From assembly GCF_019711535.1 (NCBI RefSeq), contig NZ_JAIGNP010000001.1, forward strand, positions 1 through 64,000: a DNA stretch of 64,000 bases, written 5' to 3'. This DNA comes from Qipengyuania aestuarii. Lineage in GTDB: Bacteria > Pseudomonadota > Alphaproteobacteria > Sphingomonadales > Sphingomonadaceae. Below, piece after piece: positions 59,141-64,000 of this stretch. A program made the position numbers and the translations under genes. The stretch's first letter is position 1, and every line of letters starts with the position of its first letter. A model generated the notes under the pieces. That model was not told the DNA's origin, made no database searches, and saw only the letters and a program-made list of their open reading frames with translations.

Positions 59141-60994
59141 ATGAAGTTCGCCCCCGTCGCCCTGTCAGCCCTCGCAATCTCGCTTGCTGCCTGCACGACT
59201 GCTAATGCGGAACCCATCGCCTCAAGCCCTGCAGCTGTTGCGGATGTATATCCGATGACCCCGGAAGGTGCGGCGAACTGGGTAGCGATGGTCGAGAAGG
59301 ACCTGTTCGATTTCGGAGTGGAGTTCGCTCAGGTTTCGTGGGTCAATTCGACCTACATCACCCACGATACCGACGCGCTTGCGGCAAAATATGGTGCAGT
59401 ATCGACGGAAAAGTCGGTCGCCTATGCCGCAAAGGCGGCCGAATATGCCCGCGTACCCGGTCTCGACCCTGAAGTGGCGCGCAAGCTCGATATGCTGCGC
59501 AACGGTATCGTCATGCCTGCGCCGGTGCGTGATGGTGCCGCGACCGAATTGAACGAGATCGCGACGAGCCTCAACAGCCAGTATGGCAAGGGCCGCGGTA
59601 CGTTGAACGGCGAGGAGATTTCCGGCTCGGATATCGAGGCCGAGATGGGCAATCTGGAACGCACCCCCGCAGAATATGCGGAGATGTGGGAGAGCTGGCA
59701 CAATAACGTCGGCGCACCCATGCGCGGCGATTATCAGCGGATGATCTCCATCGCCAATGAAGGCTCTAAGGAACTCGGTTTCTCCGATTTGGGTGCCATG
59801 TGGCGCTCGAACTATGACATGGATCCGGACGCCTTCGCCGCCGATACCGAGCGCATGTGGCAAGAAGTGAAGCCGCTTTACATGGCACTGCACACATACG
59901 TTCGCAGCAAGCTCAACGAAAAGTATGGCGATGCGATCCAGCCTGCCACCGGGCCGATCCGTGCAGATCTGCTCGGCAATATGTGGGCCCAGGAATGGGG
60001 CAATATCTATCCGCTCGTCGCGCCCGAAGGTGCAGGCGATCTGGGCTACGATCTGACCGATCTGATCGAGAAAAAGGGCTACACCGAGAAGGAGATGGTG
60101 AGCGTTGGTGAGGATTTCTTCTCATCGCTCGGGTTTGCTCCGCTGCCCGAGACCTTCTGGGAGCGTAGCCAATTCGTGAAACCGCAGGACCGCGAGGTCG
60201 TCTGCCATGCCAGCGCTTGGGATGTGGATAATGTCGATGATCTGCGCATCAAGATGTGCATCAAGCGCAATGCCGACGATTTCATCACGATCCACCACGA
60301 ACTCGGCCACAATTATTACCAGCGTGCCTATAACCAGCAGGACTATTTGCACCTGAACGGCGCAAACGACGGTTTCCACGAAGCGATCGGCGATATGATC
60401 GCCCTCTCGATCACGCCAGAATATCTCGTCCAGATCGATATGCTGGACCCTTCGGAAGTGCCGAGTGCTGAGAAAGACATCGGACTTCTTCTTCGTCAGG
60501 CCATGGACAAGATCGCGTTTCTTCCTTTCGGCCTGATGGTCGACCGCTATCGCTGGGGGCTCTTCAGTGGCGATATTCCGGCTGATCAGCTCAATGCAGG
60601 CTGGAACGACCTGCGTCTGGAGTATCAAGGTATTACGCCACCGGTGGCACGTGATGAAAGCCAGTTCGATGCCGGAGCGAAATACCATGTTCCCGGCAAC
60701 GTTCCCTACACGCGTTATTTCCTCGCACGCATACTTCAGTTCCAGTTCTACAAGGCTGCCTGCGATCAGGCTGGTTGGGAAGGGCCGCTGCATCGCTGTT
60801 CGTTCTACGGCAATAAGGAAGTCGGCAAGAATCTCGATGCGATGCTCGAAATGGGCGCCAGCAAACCTTGGCCCGATGCGCTCGAAGCGTTCACTGGCGA
60901 GCGCCAGATGAGCGGTAAGGCAATGGTGGAGTACTTCGCTCCGCTAAAGGCATGGCTCGACGAGCAGAACGCCGGAAAGGAGCAGGGCTGGTAA
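59141..60994 (+). CDS. M2-family dipeptidyl carboxypeptidase (ACE-like), lipoprotein
   Basis: 617 aa. The signal MKFAPVALSALAISLAAC has a lipobox Cys near residue 18. The zinc site is HELGH (residues 386-390) with a third ligand Glu near 414, the 24-residue gap typical of angiotensin-converting enzyme relatives. It removes C-terminal dipeptides in the periplasm. GGGAGAAAACC lies upstream. Its role beside the S9 dipeptidyl peptidase is likely peptide scavenging. Confidence 0.94.
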   Translation: MKFAPVALSALAISLAACTTANAEPIASSPAAVADVYPMTPEGAANWVAMVEKDLFDFGVEFAQVSWVNSTYITHDTDALAAKYGAVSTEKSVAYAAKAAEYARVPGLDPEVARKLDMLRNGIVMPAPVRDGAATELNEIATSLNSQYGKGRGTLNGEEISGSDIEAEMGNLERTPAEYAEMWESWHNNVGAPMRGDYQRMISIANEGSKELGFSDLGAMWRSNYDMDPDAFAADTERMWQEVKPLYMALHTYVRSKLNEKYGDAIQPATGPIRADLLGNMWAQEWGNIYPLVAPEGAGDLGYDLTDLIEKKGYTEKEMVSVGEDFFSSLGFAPLPETFWERSQFVKPQDREVVCHASAWDVDNVDDLRIKMCIKRNADDFITIHHELGHNYYQRAYNQQDYLHLNGANDGFHEAIGDMIALSITPEYLVQIDMLDPSEVPSAEKDIGLLLRQAMDKIAFLPFGLMVDRYRWGLFSGDIPADQLNAGWNDLRLEYQGITPPVARDESQFDAGAKYHVPGNVPYTRYFLARILQFQFYKAACDQAGWEGPLHRCSFYGNKEVGKNLDAMLEMGASKPWPDALEAFTGERQMSGKAMVEYFAPLKAWLDEQNAGKEQGW

Positions 60995-61020
60995 TCGGTT
61001 CAAACAGGGGGACTGGAACG

Positions 61021-61482
61021 ATGAGTGATCGTAAATTTCTGCCGCCAGTCGGATGGCGAGAGCTCGTGCATTTGCCCGATCTGGGCCTCCACGCAGTCCC
61101 CGCGAAGATCGATACCGGCGCGCGCACCTCTTCGCTACACGGCGAGGTGCTGGAGGAGTTCGAGCGTGACGGGCAGAAGCTCGTCCGCTTTGCAGTCGAT
61201 TTCAGCCAGCAGCATGTCCGACAGGTTTGCGAGGCAGTGCATGTGGACGTGCGCGGTATCACGAGTTCCAATGGCGAGACTCAGTATCGCTATGTCATCA
61301 AGACTCCGTTGAAGATCGGCGATGTCGAATTCCGCGCCGAGATCAGCCTCGCCAACCGTAGCGACATGAAATTTCCGATGCTTATTGGCCGGTCGTCGCT
61401 CCGCCGTCGATTTGTAGTAGACTCTGGGTATTCGTGGTTGCAGACGCCGGAAATGAAGGTCCAGAAAGGCCATAAGCCATGA
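61021..61482 (+). CDS. RimB-like ATP-dependent zinc-protease family protein
   Basis: 153 aa. The retropepsin-like aspartic motif [10 protein letters not shown] (D31) and the C-terminal [27 protein letters not shown] fit the RimB/DUF785 family. In Pseudomonas, RimB works with RimK, which adds glutamates to ribosomal protein S6. ATG at 61021. The stop overlaps rimK by ATGA. Confidence 0.88.
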   Translation: MSDRKFLPPVGWRELVHLPDLGLHAVPAKIDTGARTSSLHGEVLEEFERDGQKLVRFAVDFSQQHVRQVCEAVHVDVRGITSSNGETQYRYVIKTPLKIGDVEFRAEISLANRSDMKFPMLIGRSSLRRRFVVDSGYSWLQTPEMKVQKGHKP

Positions 61483-62384
61483 AAATCGCGATGCTGGCAC
61501 GCAATCCGAACCTCTACTCGCATAAGCGGTTGAAAGAGGCTGCGGAGGAGCGCGGGCACGAATTCGATATCCTCAACACCACGCGTTGTACGGTGCACAT
61601 CGCCAGCCATCGGCCCGAGGTCTATTACGAGGGCAAGCCTTGCCTTGGCTATGATGCGGTCATTCCGCGCATCGGCGCATCGATTACGCAATACGGGCTC
61701 TCCATCCTCCGCCAGTTCGAGATGCGTGGCTGCTGGCCGCTGAACGAGAGCGTTGCCATCGGGCGCAGCCGCGACAAGCTGCGCAGCATGCAAATCCTCG
61801 CCAAGCATGGGCTCGGCCTTCCTCTGACGGCTTATGCCAACGACCCCAAGCAGGCTGAGGAGATCATCAAAGCTGTAAACGGGCCGCCGGTTGTCATAAA
61901 ACTGCTTGAGGGGACTCAGGGTATCGGCGTGGTGTTGGCCGAGACGATGAGCAGTGCCAAATCGGTAATCGAGGCATTCCGCGGTGCGAATGTAAACATT
62001 CTGGTCCAAGAGTTCATCAAGGAAGCCGGGGGGACCGATATCCGCGCGTTTGTTGTCGGCGGTAAGGTGGTCGCAACCATGAAGCGCACAGGCGCTCCAG
62101 ACGATTTCAGAAGCAATTTGCATCGCGGCGGAAGCGCCGAATTGATCAAAATCACACCCGCCGAACGTTCAACGGCAGTCGCGGCAGCAAAGCGTATGGG
62201 GTTGAATGTCTGCGGCGTCGATATGCTTCGCAGCAATCATGGGCCGGTGATCATGGAGGTCAACTCCTCGCCCGGCTTGGAAGGTATCGAACAAGCGACC
62301 GGAATGGACATCGCCGGTAAAATCATCGGCTTCATGGAAGCCAATGCGAAGGTAGGTAAGACCAAGACCAAGGGCGAGGGTTAA
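61479..62384 (+). CDS. rimK: RimK-type ATP-grasp ligase (S6 glutamate ligase)
   Basis: 301 aa. An N-terminal pre-ATP-grasp domain ([51 protein letters not shown]) then the ATP-grasp lid and triphosphate loop ([46 protein letters not shown]). It adds Glu to the C-terminus of S6 or makes similar poly-Glu tails. Coupled to the RimB-like gene by ATGA. Confidence 0.93.
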   Translation: MKIAMLARNPNLYSHKRLKEAAEERGHEFDILNTTRCTVHIASHRPEVYYEGKPCLGYDAVIPRIGASITQYGLSILRQFEMRGCWPLNESVAIGRSRDKLRSMQILAKHGLGLPLTAYANDPKQAEEIIKAVNGPPVVIKLLEGTQGIGVVLAETMSSAKSVIEAFRGANVNILVQEFIKEAGGTDIRAFVVGGKVVATMKRTGAPDDFRSNLHRGGSAELIKITPAERSTAVAAAKRMGLNVCGVDMLRSNHGPVIMEVNSSPGLEGIEQATGMDIAGKIIGFMEANAKVGKTKTKGEG

Positions 62385-62398
62385 AGGGCCCTCTCAGT

Positions 62399-62803
62399 CT
62401 ACTCGGCAGCCATTCGGAGCAGTTCGATCTCTTCTCGCAAGCGGGCCAGTTCCATCTCGTAGAGGCGAGTGCAGTCAATCCGGTCGGGCCGATCTCCCAA
62501 GGGGATTGTCACCCGTACATACACGATGCCACGTTGATCGCGCTCGGAATTATAGAACCGCAGGGTATCGGTTTCATCTGGTAAAGGGCTCGCTGCAGTG
62601 CCTGCCGCACCCATGTCGAGATAAGCGCCATTCGAATTCATCGACTGCCGGCAACGTGTCCCTCCGGCTGTTTCGATGGAGTCTTCGCCCCCTGTGCCGT
62701 TCGGCGCTGGGGGTAAGTATACTCCTTGCGTTTGTCCGATAGCCTCACTGTTGAGGGCGAGGAGCAATACGACGAGCGCCAAGCTTCGAGCAAACGCGGA
62801 CAT
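62399..62803 (-). CDS. Secreted hypothetical protein, third gene of the cassette
   Basis: 134 aa. Signal peptide MSAFARSLALVVLLLALNSEAIG; then a mature part with two Cys (TRCRQSMNSNGAYLDMG and DCTRLYEMELARLREEIELL) and a C-terminal helix with heptad look. RGIVYVRVTIPLGDR is a strand pair. The ATG at 62803 has AAGG 9 nt away and lies 59 bp inside the preceding gene. I do not recognise the family. Confidence 0.7.
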   Translation of the reverse strand: MSAFARSLALVVLLLALNSEAIGQTQGVYLPPAPNGTGGEDSIETAGGTRCRQSMNSNGAYLDMGAAGTAASPLPDETDTLRFYNSERDQRGIVYVRVTIPLGDRPDRIDCTRLYEMELARLREEIELLRMAAE

Positions 62804-63158
62804 GAACAATTACCTTCTCCTCTTCGAGACGCTCAGCGCAGACTCGAAAAACGACTTCCTCTCCAGGCGTCAGGTCGTTGACTACGACCAGTATTTTCCG
62901 ACTTTTTTGAGATCCTACCAGCATGGTTTCCGGCAAGATTGAGATGCGCTTCGGATCAATTTCACTTTCAGGATCAACGTAGGCGCGGAACCGATCGGAC
63001 TGCGGATAAGGGTTGGTGAGTGTCAGATAAAATCCCTTGCGATCGCTTGCAGTGAGTCCACTCTTTCGCAGTGGGCCAAGTCCCACCGCTGCAGCAGTCG
63101 TCGCGCATGCCACGAGTGCCAAACACGCTGTCGCAAATACTACTTTTAGCCTGAGCAC
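62745..63158 (-). CDS. Short periplasmic chaperone-like (immunoglobulin-fold) protein
   Basis: 137 aa. The signal KVVFATACLALVACATTAAA is followed by a single beta-sandwich-like domain: GFYLTLTNPYPQSDRFRAYVDPESEIDPKRISILPETMLVGSQKSRKILVVVNDLTPGEEVVFRVCAERLEEEKVIVHVRVCS. The pattern resembles the N-terminal half of PapD-type pilus chaperones (P..........R.I.V....L....E..FRVC), but lacks the second domain. GTG start overlaps the subunit gene by 13 bp; its end overlaps the third gene by 59 bp. Confidence 0.6.
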   Translation of the reverse strand: MLRLKVVFATACLALVACATTAAAVGLGPLRKSGLTASDRKGFYLTLTNPYPQSDRFRAYVDPESEIDPKRISILPETMLVGSQKSRKILVVVNDLTPGEEVVFRVCAERLEEEKVIVHVRVCSKLGARRIAPRPQQ

Positions 63159-63601
63159 GTTGCGGTTGTAGTGATTGTGTAGCTTCCTGCGCCAAAGCCG
63201 GACGGATCCGACGCCCGAGCATTGATGGTAAAAGTGTCAGTTAAAAGGGTGGGATTGCTAGAGGATTGGGAGCTCGTATACGGCTGTGAAACCCCCGAAA
63301 GACTAGTGTAGCTTATTTCCGGGGCCACCGAGCTGTTTGTGATCGTCGGGGCCGAGAACGCGACCGTGGCCGCGCCGCCCAGAGCGACCATGGCGATGGT
63401 CGCGGGAGCTCCGCCGGCCCCAGTGTTCTCAGTCGAAAGCTCAGTGTAGTCACCATTGGGCCCTAGCGAGCCCGCCGATGGCGTCAGGGTACACGAAAAC
63501 AGCAAGTTGGTTTGAAATGTCACGTCCTGCTGGGCCAATAGCGGACTGCTGGCAAGCAATCCGGACGTGACAATTGCGACCGTCGTTAGCTGCCTTCTCA
63601 T
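63146..63601 (-). CDS. Secreted beta-rich subunit-like protein
   Basis: 151 aa. Signal peptide QLTTVAIVTSGLLASSPLLA then a Thr/Ser-rich beta protein with two Cys (LLFSCTLTPSAG and the C-terminal TITTTATCSG), so one disulfide is likely. Its size and Cys placement resemble spore-coat-U/pilin-type subunits that are chaperone-delivered. A good AGGA site is 6 nt before the ATG. First gene of the three-gene cassette, and 141 bp from the amn fragment upstream. Family not confirmed. Confidence 0.65.
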   Translation of the reverse strand: MRRQLTTVAIVTSGLLASSPLLAQQDVTFQTNLLFSCTLTPSAGSLGPNGDYTELSTENTGAGGAPATIAMVALGGAATVAFSAPTITNSSVAPEISYTSLSGVSQPYTSSQSSSNPTLLTDTFTINARASDPSGFGAGSYTITTTATCSG

Positions 63602-63742
63602 TGCGTCCTGCTCCCGTGTTTCTTAACGTTGCCTCAAATTATGGGCCTCAATAAGAAGTCACAAGTTAGAGGAACTACGGTAGGTATGCCTTTAGCGCTC
63701 AGCTAATCTGCGAATTTTCGACCAGAATTGGCCGATCGCAAT

Positions 63743-64000
63743 TTATCTGAACGGCGGCTCGTTGAAAGCACGAAGCTTGCGGCTGTGCAGCTTGGGGCCT
63801 TCCTGCCGCAACAAATCGCACGCTGTCACGCCGATCTGCAGATGCGCAGCAATCGCTTCCTCATAAAACTTATTTGCCTGACCCGGCAGCTTGATTTCGC
63901 CATGCAGGGGCTTGTCCGAGACACACAGAAGTGTGCCGTAAGGCACACGGAAGCGATATCCTTGGGCTGCGATTGTCGCACTTTCCATATCGATGCCCAC
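63743..64000 (-). CDS. amn: AMP nucleosidase, C-terminal fragment (runs off the window)
   Basis: The last 85 residues of AMP nucleosidase, cut by the window end. DMESATIAAQGYRFRVPYGTLLCVSDKPLHGEIKLPGQANKFYEEAI ... LHSRKLRAFNEPPFR matches the highly conserved end of Amn, which splits AMP to adenine and ribose-5-phosphate. The 5' part lies beyond 64000. Confidence 0.93.
   Translation of the reverse strand: MGIDMESATIAAQGYRFRVPYGTLLCVSDKPLHGEIKLPGQANKFYEEAIAAHLQIGVTACDLLRQEGPKLHSRKLRAFNEPPFR

Overview
The window is ordinary chromosomal DNA of a GC-rich alphaproteobacterium. I infer Sphingomonadales, most like Erythrobacteraceae. The grounds are the split atpF'/atpF stator genes with no F1 genes beside them, the ilvB-ORF-ilvN-ilvC order, a FYDLN-acid (TIGR02300) protein, DUF2177 and DUF481 proteins, and the many outer-membrane and periplasmic peptidases. 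The family-level placement was not tested. I found no phage, insertion sequence, CRISPR array, transposase, integrase or rRNA. Coding density is high, and many neighbours overlap by ATGA, TGATG or GTGA.

Region 1 (1-14 kb), mostly minus strand: two tandem identical tRNA-Glu genes, recJ, a flavodoxin-like protein, a nitronate monooxygenase, leuA (type 2), a lactate-dehydrogenase-type flavoenzyme coupled to a membrane-anchored DUF4329 (JAB-like) protein, a YceI protein, and the branched-chain operon ilvB-(99-aa ORF)-ilvN-ilvC. miaA and serB are divergent and their start codons overlap.

Region 2 (14-32 kb): purL, two small membrane proteins, xseB-ispA-coaD, a periplasmic cyclophilin, queA and tgt (the queuosine tRNA pathway) flanking an ABC-2 exporter and two beta-barrel proteins, an SDR plus a zinc membrane protease, rpsD, trpF-pyrF-lapA, purB and radC.

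Region 3 (32-45 kb): a ydbH-ynbE-ydbL locus (intermembrane lipid bridge), the Fo operon atpI-atpB-atpE-atpF'-atpF, gloB, rpsA, a SYLF lipoprotein, and cmk-(small membrane protein)-aroA.

Region 4 (45-64 kb): tRNA-Ala(GGC); the ffh-rpsP-rimM-(inserted genes)-trmD-rplS translation cluster; an S9 peptidase; asd and a lipoprotein; a MarR-controlled EmrAB-type efflux operon with a perfect 20-bp operator; an alpha/beta hydrolase; an M2 dipeptidyl carboxypeptidase; the RimB-like protease/RimK pair; an unusual three-gene secreted-subunit/mini-chaperone cassette; and the 3' end of AMP nucleosidase.

Three stretches longer than 300 bp lack genes. 3620-3988 holds a palindrome and repeat copy A. 41456-41907 holds the rpsA promoter, repeat copy B and a terminator. 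50658-51017 holds the rplS terminator and two further long inverted repeats. The least explained elements are the two-copy intergenic repeat, the 99-aa ORF inside the ilv operon, the 17-bp inverted repeat ahead of trmD, and the overlapping three-gene cassette at 62.4-63.6 kb.
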